Assembly (NCBI RefSeq): GCF_039655745.1
Contig: NZ_JBBYXI010000004.1
Location: forward strand, 1 to 64,000
Reading direction: 5' to 3'
Source of the DNA: Hohaiivirga grylli
GTDB lineage: Bacteria > Pseudomonadota > Alphaproteobacteria > Rhizobiales > Beijerinckiaceae
Length of the DNA: 64,000 bases
Of this stretch, positions 42,279 to 50,929 are shown in pieces (within the stretch, counting starts at the first letter, position 1; every line of letters starts with the position of its first letter). Made by a program: the position numbers and the translations under genes. Below the pieces are notes generated by a model, which was not told the origin of the DNA, ran no database searches, and worked only from the letters and a program-made list of their open reading frames with translations.

Positions 42279-45200
42279 TCAGTCGTCTGATTCATCCAGT
42301 GCCATCAGGGCAGCATTCCCACCAGCCGCGGCGGTATTGATGGTGATCGTCTGCTCAATGGTGAAACGGCTTAAGTAATGTGGGCCACCAGCCTTTGGCC
42401 CTGTGCCTGATAATCCGCTACCGCCGAAGGGCTGGGTGCCGACAACAGCACCAATAATATTCCGGTTAATATAGATATTGCCGACAGCAAGCTGTTTGCT
42501 GATATGTTCGGCAAAACCGTCAATGCGGGAATGGATACCGAGGGTTAGACCATAACCGCTTTGGGCAATATCATTGATGACATCTTTCAGCCTGTCATTC
42601 TTGAAGCGGACGACATGCAGGACTGGCCCGAATATCTCCTGTTTCAGATCTCTGACGCGTTTCAGTTCAATGATATGTGGGGCAATATAGGTTCCCTGTT
42701 TAGGTGCTTCTCCCGCATAAACCAGTTTACTGCCAGCCGTATCATGAGCAAGATAGGCTTCAATCCGGGTTTTGGCCTCCTCATCAATGATAGGGCCAAT
42801 ATCGGTTGCAAAGTCTCTCGGATCTCCAACTGTCAACTGTTTGGCTGCACCGATAATGAGATCAAGTACTTTGTCTGCGATGTCTTCCTGAAGGCAAAGG
42901 ATGCGAAGAGCGGAGCATCTCTGTCCAGCTGAACGGAAAGCTGATGAGATGACATCATCACAGACCTGTTCAGGCAGGGCCGTTGCGTCGACGATCATCG
43001 CATTAAGGCCACCTGTCTCTGCGATGACCGGAACAATCGGCCCATCCTTTTCTGCCAATGATTGATTGATTTTACGGGCAGCCTCAACTGAACCTGTGAA
43101 AACCACACCATCAATACCCGGTTGTGCGACAAGAGCCGCGCCAATGGCACCATCTCCCGTGACCAGTTGCAGTGCCGATACGGGTACGCCTGCCTCATGC
43201 AGCAGCTTAACAGCTTCAGCCGCAATGAGAGGTGTTTGCTCTGCAGGCTTGGCAATAACCGCGTTACCCGTCACAAGAGCGGCTGCAATCTGCCCGATGA
43301 GGATGGCAAGGGGGAAGTTCCACGGTGAAATGGCTACGAAGGTACCTCTTGGCCGGATCAGCAGCCTATTACTCTCGCCTGTTGGGCTTGGCAGAAGAGT
43401 TGGCACCCCTTGAAGTTCGCAAGCCTGAGTTGCGTAGTATCTGAGAAAATCGACAGCTTCCCGAACTTCGGAAATAGCGTCGTCAATGGTTTTACCCGCT
43501 TCTGTCTGCAAGAGATGGAAGAAGCAGGCGCGTCGCTCTTCCATCAGCTCTGAGGCCGCTTTCAGTATATCCGCGCGCTTTGCAACAGGTGTTTTACTCC
43601 AGCCTGTAAAACCTTTTCGTGCAACTTCGACTGCGGCCCTGACATCCTGTACCGTACTGTTGGACACTTCACCGACAATGGTTTTTGCATCAATTGGGCT
43701 GATAACAGATACAGGCGTGGAATCTGCTATGGTCGTGTCGAGAATTGGAGCGGCTTTATACGCAACGCTTGCGCTGTTATTCAGCTGCTTATGGATTGTT
43801 TCCCGTGATGCGCGGCATCCTAACTCTATGCCAAGAGAGTTGATCCGATCTGTCCCATAAATAAATGGAGGCCGAGGTAACTTTGGATGGCGTGCATTTT
43901 CAGCCTTGCCGATGATCTCTACAGGCGATTTCAGAAGCTGAGCAACGGGAATATTGGTATCTGCTGCTGTGGCAACGAATGAAGTATTGGCCCCGTTCTC
44001 CAGAATACGTCTGACCAGATAGGCGAGCAGATCGCGGTGGGGGCCGACAGGAGCATAGGTTCGGCAGGCAACATCCGGTTTCAGTGCTTTGAGACTTTTG
44101 TACAGTGCGTCTCCCATGCCATGTAAGCGCTGGAACTCAAAACCTTTAGTGTCACCTGCAATTTCGAGAATGCTGGCAACTGTCTGGGCATTGTGGGTTG
44201 CAAATTGTGGGAAGATGGATGGGCGCAAGGACAGGAGTTTTCGGGCGCAGTGCAGGTAATGAAGGTCTGTTACAGCCTTACGGGTAAAGACCGGATAGTC
44301 TCTTAGACCACGTTCCTGCGCACGTTTAATCTCAGTATCCCAGTAGGCACCTTTCACGAGCCGAATGGTCATTGGCATTGCCAGACGGTGTGCAAGATCA
44401 GCAATGAAATCAATGACCTCACCAGCCCGTTTCTGATAGGCCTGTATGGCCAGACCAAACCCTGCCCATTCACTGCCACGAATTTCGGGAGCAGAGGCCA
44501 CACGACTGATAATATCAAGTGAGATTTCGAGGCGATCAGCCTCTTCAGCATCAATGGTGAAGCCCAGATTATGATCTTTGGCCTGTTTGGCCAAAGCCAC
44601 CAGACCGGGGATCATTTCATCAAGAACCCGTTTTTCACTCATGGCGGTGTAATGTGGGTGCAGGCCGGAAAGTTTAACGGATATGCCGGGGCGCGACATG
44701 TCGATGCCGGGCTGGCTTGGCCCAGCATGACGTGCAATGGCTTCAATGGCAGCTGAATAGCTTTTGAAGTAGCGCAGAGCATCATCGGCTGTGCGCGCGC
44801 CTTCACCTAACATATCGAAAGAGAAACGGAATGAACGTTCCTGTGGGCCCTGACTGCGCTTCAGCCCTTCTTCAATTGTCTGGCCGAAAACGAAATGGTT
44901 GCCCATAACCTTCATGGCCTGACGGGCTGCCGTACGGACCGTTGGCAAGCCGATGCGTTTAACCAGAGATTGCATAATGCCAGCCGGTGTTTCTCCCGGC
45001 TGGATGATTTTTGAAGAAATACCAAGTGCCCAGTTGGAGGCCGCCATCAAAATCGTTGATGAGCGGGCTTCATGATCTCCAAAATTACCTTGCCCAAGTT
45101 TATCTTCAAGCAGGCGGTCTGCCGTGTAGGAATCCGGAACACGCAGAAGTGCTTCAGCAAGCACCATGAGTGCAAGACCTTCGCGGGTTGAAAGGGAGTA

Positions 45201-45458
45201 CTCGTGTAAGAGTTCTTCTACGCCACCAATCTTGCTGGATTGTGTGCGGATGGCCGTAATGAGTTTTTCCGAAAGTGCATTGACCCTTTGACGACCCTGC
45301 GAGGTATTTTCCGGAGCATGCTCCGCATCTGCCAGTAGAGAGCGGACAAAAGTAATGTCATCAGGAGCATAAGGAGCCTGGAAAACGGGAAAGCCAGTTT
45401 CTGGCATGATCGGTATGTCCTCCGGAAACGGAATGGTCGTGATCTGCCTCGTTTTCAT
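42279..45458 (-). CDS. putA: Bifunctional proline dehydrogenase / L-glutamate gamma-semialdehyde dehydrogenase
   Basis: This 1059-residue two-step enzyme turns proline into glutamate. The FAD-dependent proline dehydrogenase barrel covers about 170-480, with RLVKGAYWDTEIKRAQERG as its signature. The aldehyde dehydrogenase half (about 570-1010) shows AISPWNFPLAILIGQIAAAL, the catalytic Glu in VIAETGGLNAMIVD, the catalytic Cys in SAGQRCSALR, and GPVLHVVRF. It lacks the N-terminal ribbon-helix-helix of E. coli-type PutA, so it is not self-regulating. The next genes upstream on this strand are a LysE-type exporter and a CobW GTPase. Product glutamate feeds 2-oxoglutarate, the substrate of SucAB. 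Confidence 0.96.
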   Translation of the reverse strand: MKTRQITTIPFPEDIPIMPETGFPVFQAPYAPDDITFVRSLLADAEHAPENTSQGRQRVNALSEKLITAIRTQSSKIGGVEELLHEYSLSTREGLALMVLAEALLRVPDSYTADRLLEDKLGQGNFGDHEARSSTILMAASNWALGISSKIIQPGETPAGIMQSLVKRIGLPTVRTAARQAMKVMGNHFVFGQTIEEGLKRSQGPQERSFRFSFDMLGEGARTADDALRYFKSYSAAIEAIARHAGPSQPGIDMSRPGISVKLSGLHPHYTAMSEKRVLDEMIPGLVALAKQAKDHNLGFTIDAEEADRLEISLDIISRVASAPEIRGSEWAGFGLAIQAYQKRAGEVIDFIADLAHRLAMPMTIRLVKGAYWDTEIKRAQERGLRDYPVFTRKAVTDLHYLHCARKLLSLRPSIFPQFATHNAQTVASILEIAGDTKGFEFQRLHGMGDALYKSLKALKPDVACRTYAPVGPHRDLLAYLVRRILENGANTSFVATAADTNIPVAQLLKSPVEIIGKAENARHPKLPRPPFIYGTDRINSLGIELGCRASRETIHKQLNNSASVAYKAAPILDTTIADSTPVSVISPIDAKTIVGEVSNSTVQDVRAAVEVARKGFTGWSKTPVAKRADILKAASELMEERRACFFHLLQTEAGKTIDDAISEVREAVDFLRYYATQACELQGVPTLLPSPTGESNRLLIRPRGTFVAISPWNFPLAILIGQIAAALVTGNAVIAKPAEQTPLIAAEAVKLLHEAGVPVSALQLVTGDGAIGAALVAQPGIDGVVFTGSVEAARKINQSLAEKDGPIVPVIAETGGLNAMIVDATALPEQVCDDVISSAFRSAGQRCSALRILCLQEDIADKVLDLIIGAAKQLTVGDPRDFATDIGPIIDEEAKTRIEAYLAHDTAGSKLVYAGEAPKQGTYIAPHIIELKRVRDLKQEIFGPVLHVVRFKNDRLKDVINDIAQSGYGLTLGIHSRIDGFAEHISKQLAVGNIYINRNIIGAVVGTQPFGGSGLSGTGPKAGGPHYLSRFTIEQTITINTAAAGGNAALMALDESDD

Positions 45459-45522
45459 AGAGGCACATTTTCACATGCCTCTATATGATAGTGCAATTTT
45501 ACGCTGAAATAGATGACTTAGA

Positions 45523-46143
45523 CTAATGATCGATGGCGAGTTTTGTGCCCAGGGCAACAAGGACGCCACCCATTGCAGCATCAAATGGTTTCCGCAGTTT
45601 CAGATAGGTGCTGCGCACATGCCCGTTTGAGAAAAGGGTTGCAAGCGTGCAGAACCAGCAGGCTGCAACAATACTGACGATTATAAGAGTTGCCCCGTAT
45701 ACCCAGACAGGAGCGTGCGCCGGAATGACGGTTACAAAAAGGCTGCCAAAGAAGGCGACAGACTTAGGGTTTGTCAGGTTTACAAGAAGCCCTCTGCGAT
45801 AGGCCTGCAGGAATGAAAGGCTGTGTTCTTTATGAAGTGAAATCTCGGATGTTTTTTTCCGCAGGCTGAGAAAAGTCATGACACCGAGGTAAATCAGATA
45901 AGCAGCGCCGAAATATCGGATGACATCATAAAGCCAGACAAGTTTGGATAGGATGACGCCTAACCCAAAGACCGCAAGTGTCGCCCAAACAAGACAGCCT
46001 GTTGCAACACCAAGTGCTGTTGCAAGGCCTGATCTGCGATTGGAGAGTGATTGTGCGGTAACGGCAATAAAATCAGGCCCGGGGCTGATACAGGCCACCA
46101 ACATAACACCGGCAAGTGTCAGTAACTGATAGGTGTAATCCAT
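45523..46143 (-). CDS. LysE/RhtB family amino acid exporter
   Basis: This 206-residue inner-membrane protein has six hydrophobic segments. The N-terminal CISPGPDFIAVTAQSLSNRRSGLATALGVATG region contains the GPxxxxV core of the LysE/RhtB family, and GLLVNLTNPKSVAFFGSLF is the second conserved motif. Such proteins export amino acids such as threonine, homoserine or lysine. It begins 3 bases after the stop of the upstream CobW gene, so the two are co-transcribed. The substrate is unknown; putA lies downstream on the same strand. Confidence 0.9.
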   Translation of the reverse strand: MDYTYQLLTLAGVMLVACISPGPDFIAVTAQSLSNRRSGLATALGVATGCLVWATLAVFGLGVILSKLVWLYDVIRYFGAAYLIYLGVMTFLSLRKKTSEISLHKEHSLSFLQAYRRGLLVNLTNPKSVAFFGSLFVTVIPAHAPVWVYGATLIIVSIVAACWFCTLATLFSNGHVRSTYLKLRKPFDAAMGGVLVALGTKLAIDH

Positions 46144-46146
46144 GAT

Positions 46147-47310
46147 TTACTCTCGCCGTAGTGATAATGGGTTGTCGGTTAGTGCAGCTGCATCTGGTTG
46201 ATCGATGCCCGGAATACCCTGAAAAGCATTCCATAAGCCATCAATAACGCTACGTTCAATGTCTTTTACAATGAAAACGATGCGGCTGCGGTGGTCATCA
46301 CTAGGCCAGTTTGGCAGAACGGCTGGTACATGTAAAACATGTTGCACACCGTGAATGACAATCGGTTTTTCAGGGTGCTCAGCGATGCAGATCAGGCCTT
46401 TTATGCGTAGCAGGTTTGGCCCCTGCGTTGCATGCAGAAGGTCAAGGAACATCTGAAAGGATGCCTGTCTGACGGGTTTGTCACTGGTCAGGCAGAAAGC
46501 ACGGATGTGGGCATCGTGACGGTTAACATCATGATGATGGTGATCGTGCTCATGATCATGCCCGTGGTGGTGAGTATGACCATGCTGGTGGCGTTCTGCT
46601 GCCTCAACAGCATCAGTTTTGAGCCACTGCTCAACATCTGAGATTTTGCCCTCAATACTGAAAAGACCATCACCAATAAGAGCTTTTGCCGGGATGATAC
46701 CATTAACGGCTTCACAAAGGGTTCCAGCCGGATTGATAGCGTTAAGGCGCGAGCGCAAGTTTGAAAGTGTTTCAGTGCTATCTACAAGATCTGTTTTTGT
46801 CAGCAGGAGCTTGTCGGCAATTGCAACCTGCCGTAAGGCTTCCAGATGACTGGAAATGGTATTCTCTGCATTAACCGCATCAATGACGGTAATGACTTCA
46901 GCCACAGAATAGCGCAGTGAAAGATAGGGGTGATAAAGCACGGCATGGAGAATCGGTGCAGGATCAGCCAGACCTGTTGTTTCAATGATCACCCGCTTGA
47001 AAGGCATGATCCGGTTATTATCCCGCTTGCGCAGCAGGTCTTCCAATGTGTTGATCAGGTCGCCGCGAACACTGCAGCACAAACAACCTGCTGAAAGCAA
47101 AACCATGTTTTCATCAATGGTTTCGACAAGCAGATGGTCGAGACCAATCTCGCCGAATTCATTCATGATCACGACAGTATCGGCAAGATCAGGGTCTTGC
47201 AGCAGATAATTCAGAAGAGTTGTTTTCCCTGCTCCAAGAAAACCTGTGATGATGGAGAGTGGAATAGGAGCCGGAGCTTTCACCGGTTGGCCTTTAGGTG
47301 CTTCTTGCAT
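46147..47310 (-). CDS. CobW/COG0523 GTPase with His-rich metal-binding loop
   Basis: This 387-residue G3E GTPase has P-loop GFLGAGKT (23-30), the metal-binding GCLCC (75-79, CxCC) typical of COG0523 metallochaperones, a VVIMNEFGEIGLDHLL switch segment and a TKTD GTP-specificity motif. Between the GTPase and C-terminal CobW_C domain lies a His/Asp/Glu run (about 237-267) alternating His with Gly, Asp or Glu. That pattern suggests zinc insertion or storage, not the cobalt role the CobW name implies. A LysE exporter starts three bases after its stop. Confidence 0.88.
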   Translation of the reverse strand: MQEAPKGQPVKAPAPIPLSIITGFLGAGKTTLLNYLLQDPDLADTVVIMNEFGEIGLDHLLVETIDENMVLLSAGCLCCSVRGDLINTLEDLLRKRDNNRIMPFKRVIIETTGLADPAPILHAVLYHPYLSLRYSVAEVITVIDAVNAENTISSHLEALRQVAIADKLLLTKTDLVDSTETLSNLRSRLNAINPAGTLCEAVNGIIPAKALIGDGLFSIEGKISDVEQWLKTDAVEAAERHQHGHTHHHGHDHEHDHHHHDVNRHDAHIRAFCLTSDKPVRQASFQMFLDLLHATQGPNLLRIKGLICIAEHPEKPIVIHGVQHVLHVPAVLPNWPSDDHRSRIVFIVKDIERSVIDGLWNAFQGIPGIDQPDAAALTDNPLSLRRE

Positions 47311-47360
47311 GATTTAACCAGAGTGAAAATGGAGCCAGTGGTGTAAAGCTGAACCCGCCT

Positions 47361-48593
47361 TTACTTCGGGCGGGCCGGGGGCTTCGCGTGAACAGGTGGA
47401 ATAGCAAGTTTTGTAGTTCCCTGCTTGGCCTGTGCTGTTTTCTTAGCAGGAGCAGCGCCCTTCAGTGGCTTTGCCTTGGGCTTTTTCGCAACGTCAGGCT
47501 CTTCAGGGACACTTGATGGTGTCATCCCCAGCCAGACCTTTTCAGGAATGGCTTTGGCGCGTTTGCCAAGGGTTACTTTAGCCGATGCCGAATCTGCATA
47601 GGCCATTGTGCCTGAGCCAAATGATGCTGTTGCAGCGAAACTGTCAGAATTACCATTTGTGGTAATGGCACCATCTTCATCCTCAGCCAGTGGGCCACTC
47701 TTGTCGCAAATTTGTGACCGAAGATTGGGGGGAGTGACTGAGCTTGATGCCGGTAATGAATCAAGAGATGAACTCATGAAACCACTGGATGAAAAACCTT
47801 TGTCAAACAGATAGGCGGCCTGGAGTGTTCTTTCATTGGCAGAATGTGCACCAAGGACAACTGTCAGAAGTTGCGTGTTGCCGCGTGTTGCTGTTGCAAC
47901 TACATTAAACCCGGATGCGCAGATAAAACCTGTCTTCATGCCATCAGCGCCAGCATAACGGCCAATCAGGCCATTGGTGTTATACATGACACGCTTGCCA
48001 TACTGGATGGCACCAATGTGGAACAGATAATTATATTCAGGGAATTCAAGGATCATTGTTCGACCCAGAATGGCCATGTCCCGTGCCGATGTCTGCTGAC
48101 GGTTGTCCGGGAGGCCATGCGGGTTAACAAAACGGGTACTGTACATACCAAGCCGCTGTGCCTGCTGATTCATCATGGCAACGAAATTATCAGTTGTGCC
48201 GCCAACGCCTTCTGCAATGGTATTGGCAACATCATTGGCTGATTTGACCATAATAATCTTGAGAGCATTATCCAGACGAATATTGCTGCCGGGCTTAAAC
48301 CCCATCTTTGATGGTGGCAGTTTTGCGGATGCCTGTGACACTGTCAGAAGGCTATCCATATTCAGCCTGCCATCCCGGACAGCCTTCATCGCGACATAGG
48401 CTGTCATGAGTTTGGTAATGGATGCAGGATACCAAGGATCCGTTGCCTGATCAGAATAGAGAACGCGCCCGCTATCAACGTCAATGACAATTGCTGGGTT
48501 GGCATTACTACGAATGGAAATACCCGTAAAAACCAGAACTGTTGTGAGCAATACAAAAGACCGGGAAACAAACTGTTTCAGTAACTGGGGCAT
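47361..48593 (-). CDS. D-alanyl-D-alanine carboxypeptidase (PBP5/6, DacF-like)
   Basis: This 410-residue low-molecular-weight penicillin-binding protein trims the terminal D-Ala of peptidoglycan stems in the periplasm. After a signal peptide (about 12-32) come the catalytic SITK (Ser58 to Lys61), SAN (118-120) and KTG (220-222). The C-terminal ~140 residues are low-complexity, Lys/Ala/Pro-rich and end in repeated KPxxP. The ATG at 48593 follows AAAGG; a longer open frame (to 48671) would add an Arg-rich tail before the signal peptide. It is alone between CobW and bolA. Confidence 0.92.
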   Translation of the reverse strand: MPQLLKQFVSRSFVLLTTVLVFTGISIRSNANPAIVIDVDSGRVLYSDQATDPWYPASITKLMTAYVAMKAVRDGRLNMDSLLTVSQASAKLPPSKMGFKPGSNIRLDNALKIIMVKSANDVANTIAEGVGGTTDNFVAMMNQQAQRLGMYSTRFVNPHGLPDNRQQTSARDMAILGRTMILEFPEYNYLFHIGAIQYGKRVMYNTNGLIGRYAGADGMKTGFICASGFNVVATATRGNTQLLTVVLGAHSANERTLQAAYLFDKGFSSSGFMSSSLDSLPASSSVTPPNLRSQICDKSGPLAEDEDGAITTNGNSDSFAATASFGSGTMAYADSASAKVTLGKRAKAIPEKVWLGMTPSSVPEEPDVAKKPKAKPLKGAAPAKKTAQAKQGTTKLAIPPVHAKPPARPK

Positions 48594-48757
48594 TCCAAAC
48601 CTTTCAGATAATAACTGTCTGGCGCTTAATCTGACAGCTGCGAGGCAACTGATGCGCCGGAATTTGGGCATAACTTTGATCCCAAATCATAAATCAGCTT
48701 ATATCACAGAACGAACGTCCTGTAATTCTCTACATGTAATTTTTGGTTGTTAATGGC

Positions 48758-49036
48758 TTAAGGCGCTTTTGCCTTAACTGCTAAAGCATGTAGCCCGCTG
48801 GAGAAGGCTTCTGATAATACATCGTTGATCATGCGATGTATTTCAACTCTGCTCTTGCCTTTGAAGGCTTCAGATACGATATCTATACTGTAATGTGTTT
48901 CACCACCCTCACGCCAGCCGCTATGGCCTTCGTGTTTTTGGGAATCATCCGTTACAACGAGATGCTGTGGTTGAAACTTGGCTGTTAGCTTTTCTGTAAT
49001 CCAGTCTTTGCGGGATTGTTTGCCTGTTGTTGGCAT
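48758..49036 (-). CDS. bolA: BolA family protein
   Basis: This 92-residue protein has VTDDSQKHEGHSGWREGGETHYSIDIVSEAFKG-type BolA sequence (key residues HEGH and THYSI) and HRMINDVLSEAF. BolA-type proteins pair with monothiol glutaredoxins in Fe-S cluster and iron handling, and some act as stress regulators. The conserved His of the metal site is present. It is divergent from the J-domain gene over 134 bases, an arrangement kept in Hyphomicrobiales. Confidence 0.92.
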   Translation of the reverse strand: MPTTGKQSRKDWITEKLTAKFQPQHLVVTDDSQKHEGHSGWREGGETHYSIDIVSEAFKGKSRVEIHRMINDVLSEAFSSGLHALAVKAKAP

Positions 49037-49170
49037 TCTGTTTCCTTGAGCTACATGATTGGGTGGCTAAGAGTTTGGTGTTACGTGCGCTCTGTCAAGG
49101 GCAAAAACATGGTTGGGAGATATAAATTTCCCTTGGTTTGATGAACTGAAATGAGCATAATTGTAGAATT

Positions 49171-49800
49171 ATGAATTTGAACTCACCATTATTTGATCGC
49201 ATCAGAATTAAATCGGGATCTGCGAAGACGGCCCGGAAGGATAGCGAGCCAAATTGTGAACACCCCGGGTGTTCGCAGCCAGGCTTGTATCGTGCTCCAA
49301 AGGGGCGCGGCAATGAAGGGAAGTACTGGCGTTTCTGCATGGATCACGTGCGGGAATATAATGCGACCTATAATTATTTTGATGGCATGACAGATGATGC
49401 TGTGCAGGCCTATCAGAAGAATTCTGTCATTGGCCATCGCCCGACCTGGTCGATGGGGGTTCGCAAGAATCAAAAGCCTGAAGGCCCAAATGGTGAGCAG
49501 ATTGCCCGTGATTGGGAATATTTTGATCCCTTGGGTGTTCTGCGTGGCGAAAACTTTAATACCGCTCAACCGAAAAAGCCTGCAGAACCGAAAAAGAAGC
49601 GCCTGACGGCACCTGTGCGTAAAGCTCTTGATGTTATGGGGTTGGACAGCACTGCCGATGCGGCTGCAATCAAGGCACAGTACAAGCAGCTTGTGAAGCG
49701 TTTTCACCCTGATGCCAACGGCGGTGACCGATCTTTCGAAGAGCGCCTGCGGGATATCATTCGTGCTCATGATATCCTCAAGACAGCAGGAATGTGCTGA
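49171..49800 (+). CDS. J-domain (DnaJ-like) protein
   Basis: This 209-residue protein has a C-terminal J domain (about 148-205) with the essential HPD in RFHPDANGGDRSFEERLRDI, and no Gly/Phe or zinc-finger region, so it is a class III J protein. The N-terminal part contains CEHPGCSQPGLYRAP and FCMDHVREYNATYNYF, with cysteines that may bind zinc. It probably directs DnaK to one client. It lies between divergent bolA and cobS; the conserved order with cobS-cobT hints at a chaperone link to that complex, but this is inference. Confidence 0.88.
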   Translation: MNLNSPLFDRIRIKSGSAKTARKDSEPNCEHPGCSQPGLYRAPKGRGNEGKYWRFCMDHVREYNATYNYFDGMTDDAVQAYQKNSVIGHRPTWSMGVRKNQKPEGPNGEQIARDWEYFDPLGVLRGENFNTAQPKKPAEPKKKRLTAPVRKALDVMGLDSTADAAAIKAQYKQLVKRFHPDANGGDRSFEERLRDIIRAHDILKTAGMC

Positions 49801-49934
49801 TTTCTGGTGTGTCGATTTAAACCAATAAAAGAGATCACAGCCAAATTGTGAATAGCCTGTCTGTGATATATGAATAAAGATAATGCAGTCATGAACTGCG
49901 TGCGGATCATGTGGTTTTGAGAAGGGATTTTCAG

Positions 49935-50921
49935 ATGTCGATGTCAGCCGAAGCCAGTGCAAATTTGCCGGATAAGAAGGTATTGGCCCGAAAGGTATTC
50001 GGTATCGACAGTGATATGGAAGTTCCGGCTTATTCTGTTGCGAATGAGCATGTGCCGGATATCGACCCGGATTATCTCTTTGATAAAGAGACGACACTGG
50101 CAATTCTGGCGGGTTTCACGTTTAACCGCCGTGTCATGATTTCCGGTTATCACGGAACGGGTAAATCCACGCATATTGAGCAGGTTGCCGCCCGCCTGAA
50201 CTGGCCTTGTGTCCGTATTAATCTGGATAGTCATGTCTCCCGTATTGACCTCGTGGGTAAGGACGCCATCGTTTTACAGGATGGTATGCAGATCACCGAG
50301 TTCAAGGATGGTATTTTGCCCTGGGCTTTACAGAATAACATTGCACTTGTTTTTGATGAGTATGATGCCGGTCGCCCGGATGTCATGTTTGTGATCCAGC
50401 GTGTCCTTGAGCAATCCGGTCGTTTAACGCTGCTTGATCAGAAGCGGGTTATTCGACCTCATCCGGCATTCCGCCTGTTTGCGACCGCCAATACGGTTGG
50501 TCTTGGAGATACGTCCGGCCTTTATCATGGTACGCAGCAGATCAACCAAGGGCAGATGGATCGCTGGTCTATCGTAACAACCCTGAACTATCTGCCTCAT
50601 GACCGGGAAGTCGAGATTATCCTGTCCAAGGCCCCGCATTTCCAGAATGATGAAGGCCGGGCTATTGTCGATAAGATGGTGCGTGTCGCTGATATGACCC
50701 GCTCAGCCTTTATAAATGGCGATTTGTCGACCGTAATGTCTCCTCGTACCGTCATCACATGGGCTGAAAACGCCGATATCTTCAAAGATGTTGGCTTTGC
50801 CTTCAGAATTACCTTCCTGAATAAGTGTGATGATCTGGAACAGGCCTTGGTTGCCGAATTCTATCAACGCTCTTTCGGTAAGGAATTGCCACAGTCAGCT
50901 GCGAATATCGCGCTCTCCTGA
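49935..50921 (+). CDS. cobS: Aerobic cobaltochelatase, CobS subunit
   Basis: This 328-residue AAA+ ATPase acts with CobT and CobN to insert cobalt into hydrogenobyrinate a,c-diamide. Walker A is GYHGTGKST and Walker B ALVFDEYDAGRPDVMF; FATANTVGLGDTSGLYHGTQ is the sensor region typical of CobS. The ATG at 49935 follows GAAGGG at 8 bases. It lies 8 bases before cobT. No other cobalamin genes are in the window, so whether the pathway is complete cannot be judged. Confidence 0.94.
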   Translation: MSMSAEASANLPDKKVLARKVFGIDSDMEVPAYSVANEHVPDIDPDYLFDKETTLAILAGFTFNRRVMISGYHGTGKSTHIEQVAARLNWPCVRINLDSHVSRIDLVGKDAIVLQDGMQITEFKDGILPWALQNNIALVFDEYDAGRPDVMFVIQRVLEQSGRLTLLDQKRVIRPHPAFRLFATANTVGLGDTSGLYHGTQQINQGQMDRWSIVTTLNYLPHDREVEIILSKAPHFQNDEGRAIVDKMVRVADMTRSAFINGDLSTVMSPRTVITWAENADIFKDVGFAFRITFLNKCDDLEQALVAEFYQRSFGKELPQSAANIALS

Positions 50922-50929
50922 GATTATAA

